Shown in pieces: positions 13,665 through 25,604 of a stretch of 64,000 bases of DNA. The translations under genes and the position numbers were made by a program. The stretch lies in assembly GCA_022592445.1 (NCBI GenBank), contig JABYQR010000020.1, forward strand, positions 124,001 through 188,000, read 5' to 3'. The DNA comes from Cytidiella melzeri. Lineage: Eukaryota > Basidiomycota > Agaricomycetes > Polyporales > Irpicaceae. The notes below the pieces were generated by a model, which was given only the letters and a program-made list of their open reading frames with translations, was not told the DNA's origin and did no database searches. Every line of letters starts with the position of its first letter. Position 1 is the stretch's first letter.

Positions 13665-16600
13665 CTAGCGTGTCGAATCGCGCTCGAAAGCACTTTTTCC
13701 AGAGCTCAGTGGCATGACAACATCGAACACCCCCGTCCCCGTCAAGTTCAATCTTCCCGCCACGATGTTTCCCGATGGTGTGCTGAGATCATCAAAGTCG
13801 CCGTGCAATGTCGCATCGGAGAGGAACGCGGCCGTGGTCTCGTAAGATGCCTTGAGTAGCGGCGATGGATTGGTCGAGATACCTGACCGATTGAACGGCT
13901 TGTAACCACCATCGAACGTCTGTCGTAATAATATGAAAAAAACAACACAAGGTATGAATCGGAACATGCAGCTTACCATGTAATCCGCAATGAGCTGGAG
14001 ATGTCTGTTATCCACATCGATCTTGTAAACATCGAACACGCCCCCCACTTCCTGCAAGATAGCTGCCCGGGCAGCCTCCACCCCGTACGTGCACAGCAAC
14101 GCGAAGATATCATTCGAGTAGATACTGTTCTCATCGATGAGGCTTTCAGAGTCGGTACAGGCAAAGTGCCACATCCCGGGAATATTCGATCCGTTGGTGG
14201 TGAGCTAGGTACCGTTCAGCGACGTCTCGATGCATGACATGCCTATCAGAACTTACTCGATATATTGCCTTCCCGCTTTTGTCGTCCTTGCTCTTGAAAC
14301 AGTCCATGATCCCGGGTATTTCCCGAATAACTGTCTTTCGGCAGGTTTTCTCGACCAAGCCGACGAGGAGCAATTTGGGCATGTCAGAGCCAAACTTCGG
14401 AGCTTGTCAGGAGGGGCGCGATCGTTCGTGTTATCTTTGAACTCACCTGAAGGTCTATCGTGCATCCAGAATCCCGGAAGGAAAACGATGTTGCCTGGGG
14501 AAAGTGTTCCATGAAGGTTTGCTCCACGAGCTCAGCCTGTTCTGCCAGATCCTCAGAGCCTGCCAACAGTCCATCCTCCTCCGAACCATTGTTATCCGAA
14601 GCATATGCTGCTTCAATATCAGCATCCTTCATAGCTGTGTCGTCTTCGTCGTCCTCATCGTCCTCATCTTCCTCGTACGATGCCTGCTCCTTTGTCTGAC
14701 GTTGCCGCTTCGCCGCTGTCGCATCCCCATCCCCAATTTCGCTCTCATCCTCATCGTCTCTCGTCCTCCCCGCTGCCTCTCCACCATCTTCACCACCGTC
14801 ATCGTCTCCTTCTGCTTCGTTCGCCACCGCTCGTTCCCGTACGACCTTTCCGCGGCCTAAGCTGGCCATCTGGGATTTCATGTCCTGGTCCAGTTTACGC
14901 AGCTCGTTTTGGACCTCCTTCTTCAAGATCAGCGCGAACTTCGTACCAAACGCAGATAGCACTTCAGCCTGTTCTACGCCGTATTCTACCGTATAGTCGG
15001 TAGCAGGGTAGAACGAGAGTTCGATAGTGTAACCCTTCGTACGCGAGGAGCCGTTTGCAACAAGAGTCTCCTTCACTGCCACCTTGTCAACAATCTGCGA
15101 GAGAGTCAATCGTCCAGCCTTCTTGCAGAAGGCATCGATATCTTCATCCGGGATATCAGCACGCGTGAGCATGTTCATCGACGGAGTCTTCGGCTTTCTG
15201 GACGCTGTCATGACGATCTCTCTCAGACGTGGAATACCCAATGTAACATTAGCAGCACCATGGCCTGGCGAGCGGTGTCAACAGAATCAGTAAGTGTATT
15301 GGCGGGCTTACTCACCCGCGAAATGGAAAGTATTCAGCGTCATCTGTGTGGATGGCTCGCCGACGCTAAACGATGTCATGAAGTTTAGTTGACGCAGAAT
15401 CGGACAAGGTCATTGGCACGCACCCTTGTGATGCAAGCAAGCCGACGGCCTCGCCAGGTTCCACGAGGCTTCGCATGTATTTGAGATGCATCAAGGAACG
15501 GAATGCTGTCCGACTTATCACCTCGTCACGCTTCTTGAATCGCGTTCCTTCATGACGGGCAGCTTTCAGCTTGTTGCAGTATTCGTCCAACAATTCGGCA
15601 AACTTCTCGGATGTGCTGCCCAGGAATCGAGAAGGGTTGAAGCATGAGATAGTAGGATCCTCAGCTTTTCGCGGTTTGTTCTTCTTCTTCACCTTCAAAT
15701 TGTGCTTCATGTGCTCCACCGCCGCGCTGTCGTCGACACGCTTCATGGCATTGATGACGTTCAGCTTCTTCATGAAGGTGGCATGGTTCTGAGCGACGAA
15801 GTCGAACTGGAGGAGGTGCTTCTGCTTCGTGACATCCAAGGCGTCACCGCCATAGTGGAATTGATAGACGGCGGAGTCGCTACCGCGTACTGTGTTGTCA
15901 TAATGTATGCGAATGCCTTCCAGGTGCTTGATGAGACAGCGTTGGAGATATCCCGAGCGAGAGGTTTTTACAGCAGTATCAATTAAACCTTCTCGACCGG
16001 CCATGCAGTGGAAGAAGAACTCTTGAGGCTTCACGCCAGTCAAGAAGCGACTAGCGACGTAACCTCCTGCAATGGCCTTTGTTTCAAACGGCTTGAAAGA
16101 TGGGAGGGTCTTCCCACTGACCATTACAGGTACACGTCGGCCTTCTAACTCCTGCTGGCCGAGAGCACAAGAAATTTGTTGGGCGTTGACAGCACTCCCC
16201 TTGGCGCCAGATTGAGTCATAGCCTGCATGTGGTTGTGAGGAAACTGTCGTAGCAAGCCACGGGGCATGACGGCATCTGCGATAGATTTGGTCAACTTTG
16301 CCAGTTTGCTCTTTACCGTCATATCAAGGCCAGCCATCTTGGAATCATCCCGCAGCACGTCCTCAAGCAAGCCTCGCAGTGCCGATGATTTTTCCGCGTC
16401 TGAAGTCTTGCTCAAAGACGGGAAGTTTTCGATAGCACCCTCAGTACCGAGGTTCGCGCCACGCTCGAGGAGCTGTTTTCGGCTGGCATTGCCCGCTTGT
16501 GTCAAAGCTAAATCGTCCATGCGACATGTGAAGGCTCGATGTTGAAGGAACTTTGTGAATAAGCGACTCAAGGCACCGAGGAAGACTCCGGCGATGTCTG

Positions 16601-19600
16601 ATCCATACAGCTCGTAGACAGAGTGCACGAGGCCGTAGTCCGTCGCTCCAAACGCCGACTTATCCAAGACACCGCAAATTAGCTCACCGTGCATAAAAAT
16701 GACAGTGTCTTCTTCGGAGTCTTCACCCCACAAAGAGCCTGGGACCTTGGACTTCGCCTTGAGATTCAGACCCTCAGTGTTCGGAGGCGCGATATTCAGC
16801 AAGACGGTAGAAATCTATCACAGAGATATTACTGTCATGATAAACGGGTCAACTGTCGCATAAACTCACGATCTGTTTCCCAGTCCATAGAGGTCTTGGT
16901 TTCCAGATGGTCGGTGGCATTGTTCTTAGCCGCCCGGTAGACGAAGTTTCGGGACGTATGGCGCCGTACAAAAGCTGAAAGTAATCTTCGCGTGTGAAAA
17001 AACTATCTCGTGCCGTCATCCAGACGCCAGCCACGACGTGATCCTGAATGAGGCCGCGAAGTGGTTTACCAGATGTAGGCACGAGATACTGGTTGTCTGT
17101 ATTTGCTATGAACATAGCCTCCGCTCGTGCTACCTGATTCTCTATGAAAGGGTTCAGTGACAATGGTTCTCGCGGGTTGTACAAGGCGCTCACGGGGGAA
17201 ATGGATGTTCATCTCTGAAATACTGTCAACAAATGCGGCAAGACAAGCGTGACCACTACGCACCATCTCCATCAAAGTCGGCTAAGGAGCGTGAACCTTC
17301 AGACCAAGTCAAACGTTATACACAGACTCAACTCTCACCGTTGTATGAATTGCTACCGAATTGAATAGTGTAAGTGCATGAAATCGAGGGAGTTCACAAG
17401 GCTCACGTACCAATTGGCATAATGCATGCGGATTGTTTTCTCACCCTGAAGCACTCGAGCTTTGTGAACCATCATACTCGGCTTATGCAAGGTTGGTTGA
17501 CGATTCAAAATGAGCTGATCTCCGTCACGTAGATGTCGATACACCTTCTTGTTGATGGCAGTGGTGCGTGTACGCAAGCCAGAGCGCGTCAGTCCACGCT
17601 CGCCTTCTTGCGGTGTCAACAGTTGGTTTGCGATAGCAGTACGTTGCTCCACTGACATTTTTGCCTGCGTATACACAATGGTTCGTCAGGACGGTTTCGC
17701 TTAGCACATATAGAGACTAACGAGGTATTGGAGGTCTCCGTCTTCGTGTTCCACCATTGTCGCACCAGGGTACCCGTGAGGACCGGTGATAACCAACGCC
17801 CTGAGCTCATGGAAATTCGCAGCGGTTACAGGCTCGGGGAACGTCAATTTGCGAGCGAAAACCGGCGGGATGCCGATCTCATTGGTTTCGATATTAACGT
17901 CGGGGGAGATAACGGACCGCGCAGCGTAATTGACACGCTTTCCCTGGGGCACAAGGTCAATCAGCATATCCTTGAATTACTGAATGACGAAGTACCATCA
18001 TGTTTTTGCGGAACAGACCCTCCTTCTTCTCGAGCAGCTGTTTCACGCCAGCAGGAGGGAGCTTCCCCTGGCGAACCGGAGCAGGATTTTTACTGCTGTC
18101 CATAAAGCTGTTAACGTCAACTTGAAGCTGGATGAGGGTATCCAGCAGGCTCTGCAGCAACCTGCGCTGCCCAGTCTCGTCCACATAAGACGACTTGACA
18201 GAGGCTGCACGTAGGCTTTCGTTTAGATCCCTGAGGCGATAGGACGTTGTAATCACACGAGCTAGAAGCTCATTCTGATTATGTTCAAAAAGCATGTCGT
18301 TCATTTTTGCTGGTGGTCGGAACCGGGTAGGGCTGACAGGGATGGCTTCAAGGAAGAAGATATCGGGAGAGGCCAATGAGAGTGCCTCCGGCGTAAGAGG
18401 GGCAAATGGGCCGTGTCGGCCGAACAAGAAGGAGCACATGGTAGGTTCATTGGCGAATAATCTACGCAAGTGAGCACGGCACTCTTCGGGGGCTACCACA
18501 CGCTCATTGCGACCACGCGCTGTTTTCACCTTGCCGCTCGCAGATTTGGGTAGTTGCTGAACGACAGTCGAAGCTTTGGGAGAGTTGCCTTCTTGATCTG
18601 AAAAGACGTCTTCGCCTTCTTCCTCCGAGTCGGACCCAGAGTCAGAGTTCGAGTGCATCTCCACATCTTCACCGTTGCGAACTTGGTGGCTCCCCGTTTT
18701 GCCTTTCGTTCCTTGCTGTTCTAGGAGTACATTTGGCCGCTTGAGACCTATACTATCGTGCTGAGCCCTTTGCTTCACCGACAAGTCATATTCAATTATC
18801 TTCGTGTACCCCTCTTTCCGGAACGTGTACCCATGGCTTCCAGACAGGTAAGACAGAATTCTGGGCGGGAGCCATTGAATAGAAACTCACGCGCCGCAGT
18901 CAGGGTTTTGGCACTTCTTCGAGACTGCAGTCTTCAGGAATTCCTGGATTACAGCTTTGCGTTCCTGGTAGACCTGGCCATCCTTGTAGTCGTCACGCTT
19001 GCTGGAAGAAGCGGCACTGAGCTGGAGAGCGACCAAAGCCTTGATCCGTTGCTCGAACGCTTCAAACGTCTCTTCTGGATCCTCGTCCGCGTCCTCTTCC
19101 AGCCTACCCTTCCTTTGCGAGTTGATGTGCATGTCATCGACTTGCTTCGCAGCCACCAGAAGGCCATGCTCCAGCAAACGGAGCTTAGCAACAAATCTGC
19201 TGGTCTGCGAGAGAAGGGCTACGGTCAGACACGGATGAGGCTCTGTAGCTCCGAACATAACTCACCACGAACCTGCTGGTCTTGAAGCGGTGGCAGAACA
19301 GACATGTACCACGTAAAACATCATACATCTTGCTCATGAAAAGTGGGTGAAATACGGGGGCTGGGAGTTCGATATGTCCGAAGTGTCCAGGACACGCGAA
19401 GTACGACAATCGGCATGTCGCGCAACTGAACGCAAACATTATGACATGGACAAACCACCGCAGGTATGATACACGCACATGTCTTGTCTATCACTTGGAC
19501 CAAGAGCCGGGTCATACAGCCCACCGATATTTGGACGGTTCAGATCGTCGAGGAGGACTGGGTTCACTATTTGTTTGACTGATATCCGACGAACATCCTC

Positions 19601-19663
19601 CGACGAGAGGAAAGAGAATGAGATGCTGGCGACTGTCGCAGGGATGGAGTGAGAAATATTCAT
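13665..19663 (-). CDS. RPA190: RNA polymerase I largest subunit (A190)
   Basis: Catalytic subunit of nucleolar RNA polymerase I, which transcribes the 35S rRNA precursor. The start at 19663 gives [26 protein letters not shown], a typical A190 N-terminus. A zinc-binding clamp motif follows ([20 protein letters not shown], split by an intron). Near 17210-17420 is the metal-binding site NADFDGDEMNIHFP, assembled from four exons including a 14-nt (17339-17352) and an 18-nt (17264-17281) microexon. The 478-codon exon 15366-16802 carries the pore, funnel and bridge-helix region ([49 protein letters not shown]). An acidic Asp/Glu insertion at about 14590-14840 is characteristic of A190. The C-terminus [26 protein letters not shown] ends at 13665. 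Roughly 1,750-1,800 residues; yeast A190 is 1,664. Confidence 0.95.
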
Positions 19664-20105
19664 GGTAGCGACTGTAATTGTGAGTGCTATGGACCGAACG
19701 AACGGCCTAGCAGGCAGATGGTGGTCCGAGTCAATGCAACTCGTAAAGCCACAAGAGCAGGTAGCTCGTTCAACTCGCGCGTCTTCCAGAATCCAAAAAT
19801 TTGGACGATGATCTCAGCTCGGCCCGTATAGGTCCGGGTTTAGTTGTTTTCGCACATAGATGACCATTGCAATATTGACCACTTACGGTCAAAGTATAAG
19901 TACTGACTACTGCTACAAGTTCTCCGTCAAAGGCAGCCGGTCAGGATGACAGCTGGTTTACAGTGCCCTCAAGTTGCGCTTGGCTTGTTTTTCAACCGAA
20001 GTTGACTCAATTTCCACGCTCTCGAATAGGGCGGGACTCGGAGAACGTTTGGACTGACAGTTACCCTAGTGCAAGCTCCTGCTAAATTATGGTATCCTTC
20101 AAAGG
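19664..20105. other. RPA190 upstream region
   Basis: About 440 bp between the RPA190 start and the stop of the next gene on the same strand. No gene recognised; it must contain the RPA190 promoter. Confidence 0.4.
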
Positions 20106-21282
20106 TCAAGACATTGCGCTACCACGCCTACTAGCAGTCCGCTTGCCAGTCTTGATCTTCTGCGCCTCCCCTACTAACTCTCCAATCAGTTTATTGTACG
20201 TCTCAGAATCTTGCTGCAGGGCATCGCGAGTCTGCAGCAAGTATGTCAAGAGAGCCGAGATACTGGCTGCCTGTAGCCGGAAGTCCGAGAGATAGCCCTC
20301 CAGCTTTGAAGCTGGCAGTAAGAGCAGATTATCTGAATCGAGCGTCAGAGGATAGAGCGAACAGACTGAATAGGATGACATACCTGTGTCAAGTGCAATA
20401 AGAGACTTGATCTTCGATTCGTCTATCTCGGGTTTCGGTCCCAAACGAAGTTGAGCCATGGCCACAGCTGTGTTCCTGACTCCGGGCTGCGGTGTACCAG
20501 AACGCGGTGTACCAGCCTGTGATGTGGGAGTGGTCGTAGCCGGCCTCGGTGTCATCGAACGCGGTAAAGGAGGGGCAGAAGTCGGCCGTGTATGTATTTC
20601 AAGGGTGGGCAGCTTCGTTACCGCTCGAGGAAGAACCTCGTCGAGGTTGACTGGTATGCCCAGTTCAATAAGATGCTGTCGTCGAATGCGCGCCCTCGTC
20701 CAGTTCACTGGTCTAAATGACGGCTGCGTAGCTGGTAGAAGGAGATTATATATTTGGCGACTGCAAAGATCTTGTGAATTAAGACTCGAGCTTCATTCTA
20801 CATATTTATGCAAAGTACCTTTCTGGTGTGACCAAAGTCTGATTCAATCCTTCGGCCTGCCTGATAGGATCGTCCGTGAATTGACTTGGATCACCTCCAG
20901 ACCATAGAGGACCCAATATCTCATCTACTTGTCGGCTGTAGTCTTCCTTCGACGATGGCGGGTTCAGTTGTAGTGGGCTCCAGTCATCTAAGGGACGCGG
21001 CGTAGGTATCTGCTCTTCAAACGGCTCTGGCTCAAAAGCAGATGTAGCCTCCATCTCAACCGCTTCTCCAAAGTCCCCGAAATCTCCGAAGTCATCATCT
21101 CCCTCGTCTCCCGATGCAAGGACGGTCTCTGCTGGTGTCCCAAACTCGTCAAAGTCGTCAAAACCGTCTTGTGACGACGATGGTGCTGGTGAAGGTTGCG
21201 AGGACGATATCGGAGGAACAGATATGGCTAGTCGTTCAGTAGTTCCCCATACTGCCGTCCCAAAATCCAGATCATCGTCCAT
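20106..21282 (-). CDS. Laa2/aftiphilin-like clathrin-adaptor accessory protein
   Basis: Probably an accessory factor of AP-1/clathrin traffic at the trans-Golgi or endosome. The start MDDDLDFGTAVWGTTERLAIS leads to an acidic disordered region with repeated DDFDEFG and DDFGDFGDFGEAVEM, which match the DFGxF/W-type motifs bound by gamma-ear domains. Then comes a conserved block: VDEILGPLWSGGDPSQFTDDPIRQAEGL...LVTPERYF, and, over an intron, LLLPATQPSFRPVNWTRARIRRQHLIELGIPVNLDEVLP. The C-terminal part is Ser/Thr/Pro-rich, then predicted helical (LQAASISALLTYLLQTRDALQQDSETYNKLIGELVGEAQ). Three exons; the last intron (about 20339-20383) has no stop and could be read through. The motifs are seen; the AP-1 role is inferred from Laa2 and aftiphilin. 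Confidence 0.7.
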
Positions 21283-21429
21283 GTTGGAAGTCGAGGAGAA
21301 CTAATAACAGATAGAGTCAAGTATAAGGAATGCTGCCACATTGATTTGGCATGGAGAGTTGGCTCTTAGACGCCTCTTGTCCTTTGCTCCTTCAACTTTA
21401 ACTGCCTTGTCTGTGACCAGTCTACAGGC
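21283..21429. promoter_or_regulatory. Divergent promoter, Laa2-like gene and RRN11
   Basis: A 147-bp gap between outward-facing start codons. Pyrimidine-rich near RRN11 (CTCTTGTCCTTTGCTCCTTC). No TATA seen. Shared control is inferred. Confidence 0.4.
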
Positions 21430-22299
21430 ATGAACCCGGCGCCCACATTTCTCTTTGATCCCACTGAAGGAAAACAGCCAAGAACAGCGCGAAAGATTCA
21501 CATCCGTCGCCTTTACGATGTCTTCGAGATCTGCTTACACCGAGGCGACATGCGTAGGGCACGGCGAGCCTGGTCTATCTTGGTAAGATGTAAAGAGCTG
21601 GACTGGAAGACTATGTGGAGGACTGGCGCACTTGTCGCAGGTGCCCACTCTCCGTACGACGATACGCAGACTCAACAGCGTCTGGAGTACCTTTCGACAA
21701 TGATGCGACAGCACTCTGAAGCGGTACGTTTCCTGTATCGTGTACGACCACCAGTCCTCTCACTTACCGGTACCGCACAGCGTGAAGCTATCTTCCAAGA
21801 GTTTGTGCTCTTGCTCATAAAGTCAGGACAGCATGAACGAGCACTTGACGAACTCGAGTTGTAATTGCAGAAACCACTGTATATTTCATACTTCTAGCTC
21901 ACCCTTTGACCAGGTACCTCCCATCCCCTCCGTACCAAGACAATCCTGTGCTGCATCTCTATGCAGGCTTAGTCTGTCTCTATCTCGCTCAGTCACTTCA
22001 GGCGGCCGCAGGACATGCTGGCAAACGTACGCTACGAGATGCAGAACAATATCTTGAGCGTACTAGGCAGCTTGACCCGGAGAACGTGATAGCCGTCGCA
22101 TGGTTGGAAAAGGCAGGTCTTTCTCTCTTGTCAATTCACAGCCGACTGTTTGTCTGATATTGCGATAATGAACGAACAGCTGCCCACTTTCGCCGCAGAC
22201 TCACAGCGCGGTCATATGGACCCACCACAGTCTGACGATGAAGATAAAGAGATGTCCGACGATGAAGCAAGATCCCGCAACAAACGGATAAAGACCTGA
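21430..22299 (+). CDS. RRN11: RNA polymerase I initiation factor Rrn11-like
   Basis: Likely subunit of the Pol I core factor, which loads polymerase I at rDNA promoters. The first exon (MNPAPTFLFDPTEGKQPRTARKIHIRRLYDVFEICLHRGDMRRARRAWSILVRCKELDWKTMW) matches the helical TPR-like Rrn11 pattern HRGDxxRARRAWxILxRCKE. The next exons read REAIFQEFVLLLIKSGQHERALDELELYLPSPPYQDNPVLHLYAGLVCLYLA, again TPR-like, then LDPENVIAVAWLEK. The last exon is uncertain. With acceptor at about 22199 the protein ends acidic then basic (SDDEDKEMSDDEARSRNKRIKT, stop 22299); an earlier acceptor at about 22180 gives a shorter tail ending near 22235. Around 240 residues, short beside yeast Rrn11 (507). Lies beside the Pol I largest subunit and RIX1. 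Confidence 0.72.
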
Positions 22300-22369
22300 A
22301 TTGACAAGACTGGATCGCCGGATGATACACAGAGTGCATTCAAATAAGCTTCAACACCAACGTGTGGAT

Positions 22370-25092
22370 CTAATCAATGTCGGAATCCGAACCCAAGTCA
22401 ATATCAGGCATAGGCTCGTCTTCGTCCTCCTCCAAAACGATGGGCTTCACAGCTGGTATTGGATTTGCAACGGGCGTCGAGTGGGATGCAACGATGGTCG
22501 GCTCTTGGATTGTCGAACCCGCCACAGGCAAATTACTGCTTGCATCTGCTAGGCTCTCGGGTCTCTGCAAGTCCATCGTTGTCTCTCCGCTCACCACCGC
22601 CACCAGAGGGGCTGCTCGAGGGGCAGCGTCGGCTGCGGTAGCTGAAGGTTGTGTATTGATGACAAGAGTGGATGAGTTGCCCGTTGTTGAGGTGATGGCG
22701 GGTAATGGAGGATCTGGCGAAAGTTTTGTACTCTGCGAGGCGTTATCCTGTATCGTAATCGGCTGGAGCGGTGGCACTGCTTCAGCCATCGTTGCCACGC
22801 CCATCTCCTTGCGCGTATCCAGCTCTTCTTGACCTTCTTCTGCTTGAAACAAAGAAAGCGACTCTATATGAGGTATAGCGCGTACAAGTGGTGGTACTCG
22901 CGGGTGAAGCATAAGGTCGATGTCATGCCAGATAGTCTAGAGGCAGGTCAGCTAGTGGAGGGCGTCCATACGTGAATGATGAACTCACCAAAGACGAAGG
23001 GGAATCAGTCGCTACCGACGCATTGATCACCAAACCGAGGCTTTTGCTCATATTGCTAGTCGTTCCACTAGCGAATGTGATGCATCCTTGCTGCAACTTT
23101 GCGTGAAGCTGGCTGTGCAACGATAGATCAAAGGAAAGCAGACCCGGCGGGATATGGGGAAGCGAAGTGAACAGGGCCAAAAGTATGCGCCCAGTCAAAG
23201 ACTGAATAGATGGAGACAGCGAGGCGCACTGTAGAAGTTTCTGTGTCGCTGCAATAGGGCAGTAAGCTTGGATTGATTGATATTCGGATTCGTAATTGGC
23301 TTACCATCGAGTGTAGCCAACACAACTTCGCCGGCTTCTTTTGTTGAACAGAGCATGTCCCGTCCAATCTTGAAGACTTCATCCCCTTCATATGCTCGTG
23401 CTCTTTTCTTGCCCTTTCGACCTTTTGCGGCGTGGGCATTGCCATTTTGCGCTGGGTCTTTTTGTGCCTCCGATTGCGGTGCCAGAAGGAACGTCAGATT
23501 GGGTAATATGGATCGCAACAGGCGAGACGGTAGTTGGGGGTCAGTCAGGCCTGGACAGTGCGTCAAGAGCGCACAAGCAGCGTTGAGTGACAGAAGCTGC
23601 TGGAACCTGACGTATGCGCATTTAGCTACAGAAGAAGAAATGAAGACTGCCTGCTTACGCGGCGAGCTTCTGCTCCAACAGTAGTGTAATGCAGTAGTAC
23701 AAATTTGTGAGATGTGGAGCTAAAGCTTGCTGTGCACTGCGTGTCTCTTGATCAGCCATATTCAAGCAAAGGACAGAGTGCACACACCTAGCTGCGAGGG
23801 ATTGTAGCAAAATGCATCCAAAGCCTTGTATCTGGGGTACAACGGATGATTCCAGAGTGTGCAGGGTACGATCAGTATGTCCTTCGCCCTGATCACAACC
23901 AGTCATCAGGAAAAGCTGAAACCACGGGGAAGGCTACACACTTGTCCTTGAGCACTACATGACAGAAGTTCGACGCACAGGTTCACGAGAGGTCCTATCG
24001 GTACTGCAACGGGCCGCGGGTTGGACGTTCTGCCACGATATCAGAAGGAAGCGCACGATGAAAGTGCGGAAATGATCACCGAAGGAGATCCGATAGCACT
24101 TTAACTGCTATCCGAAGACGGTCGATGTTCATTGGAATGATGATTAGAGGGTCTCCTAGTGGTTGAGACGGCTGGCCTAAAGGATACGCGTCAAAAGAGG
24201 CCGGTAAGGTGACTCGCATCGACTAGCCTGGGTTGTCGTAGGTCGTCCGCAGGTTTAAAAAAGCGTTGAATGCGAATTGGATGGTGTCGTCGACAGATTT
24301 TCGCCACTGCGCTGCAGCACCTACCTTCCCTCCGGTATAATGCAAGACTGCGTACAGTCCTGAAGAAGCTTCTACCAGGGCCTGAGGGACTGGTTTCGGA
24401 GAGGACCCATTCAAAAAGCGCAGTGCAGTCGAGTTTAACGATGTCTGTAAGGTGCGATGTAGAGTGGGATAATTGACCAAAAGGTGCGTCAAGGTATTCA
24501 GCGATAGTATCTGCGTGTCGTGATCAGCAAAGGTCGAGCCATAATTGAATAGACAAGCCGTACCTGCAGTTCGGTATCATCGTGTTTTCCCACTATTGAA
24601 ACTAATGCAGAGCTGAATTTAGGGACGTTTGGTGTGGTCACTTGACGTTGAAATTCGGGAATGCCACTTGCAGCTGTCAATATATAGCGGAGCAGTCGAA
24701 TACATGCTTTTAGCACAGGTAAACTCTCGTTCTTCTATTGCAGCAGTTTATGATGTGAACGGTCAGATATTTATGTTTTGTGCATTCTGAGAAGATGTAC
24801 GGACTGCAGTAAGAGAAAGAGAGGCTGTCACCCAGCTCTGGGCACAATCCAACATGATAGCCCTCGACAAGGTTGACGTTCTCAAAGCAATACAAAGCCC
24901 TGCCCAGCGCGCCCCTCCATCCTTCGAGTGTATCAATGAGTTTATTCGTGCGGTCCATTTTTGCAGGTGGATGGACGGCTCGAAGGCTGCGTGAGAGAGA
25001 CTGGATAGGATGGATGGGAGATGTAGGGTTGCACTGCCATCAGAAGCCAGTTGCAGTTGAAGAAGGGTCTTGAGTGGATGATTTGAGTCCAT
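22370..25092 (-). CDS. RIX1: Pre-rRNA processing protein Rix1/PELP1
   Basis: Scaffold of the Rix1 complex (Rix1-Ipi1-Ipi3), required for ITS2 processing and for Rea1-driven remodelling of the pre-60S particle in the nucleus. The start MDSNHPLKTLLQLQLASD leads to the conserved first repeat, LQKWTARINSLIHSKDGGARWAGLCIALRTS. Further helical-repeat exons include KACIRLLRYILTAASGIPEFQRQVTTPNVPKFSSALV, DTELQ...ILSLNTLTHLLVNYPTLHRTLQ, and DPLIIIPMNIDRLRIAVKVLSDLL. The C-terminus is disordered and acidic, ending LEEDEDEPMPDIDLGSDSDID, as in PELP1 proteins. About ten exons. Its stop is 70 bp from the convergent RRN11 stop, so the two 3' UTRs probably overlap. Confidence 0.85.
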
Positions 25093-25604
25093 AGTTATAC
25101 AGTTGCGCTGTCTGAAGCAATGGAGGTACTGGTCCTACTGGAGGTGAACAAACAAGCAAAGGAAGTCGGAAAATCATCATAATCCGACGGTGCGCCGGGC
25201 CGGGTGTTGTAGGATTCATTTCTTTTCCAGGGCCCAGATATTCCTGTAATCGGTCACATTTATGCCTATATTTCTCTTTGCACCATAGTTGACATTAGTA
25301 GCTAAGCAGTAAGAGCACAGTATCCTCATTTCCAGTGAGTGATTGAGATGCAGTAAAAGTGCCATGATTTGAAACTATTTATTGGATTATGACCGTAAGT
25401 TAGACATAGACGCCGATAACACCAGCGCCTATTCCCAGTCTCCTCAACTCTCTGACCAAGAATGTGCTTCCACATCGTTCGCCTCGACGACTGCACACCG
25501 CTTCAGTTTGTACGTTGGATCGCGTTTCAACTGACCTTGGTAAATATCAAGACTTGACAGAATAAAGCCTATTCCCTTCATCAAGGAGCTCTTGTGGCGT
25601 AGCG
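25093..25604. other. Divergent intergenic region, RIX1 and SEC10
   Basis: About 510 bp between outward-facing starts. A 70-codon minus-strand frame covers 25444-25656 but overlaps the SEC10 start and has no known content. Must contain both promoters. Confidence 0.4.

Noticed and set aside
15571..15986. Plus-strand frames of 73-94 codons
   Set aside because: Antisense shadows of the long RPA190 exon.
24130..24200. Stretch resembling a tRNA D-arm (CTAGTGGTTGAGACGG)
   Set aside because: Lies inside a RIX1 exon encoding LIIIPMNIDRL, and no acceptor-stem pairing or B-box follows at the right distance.
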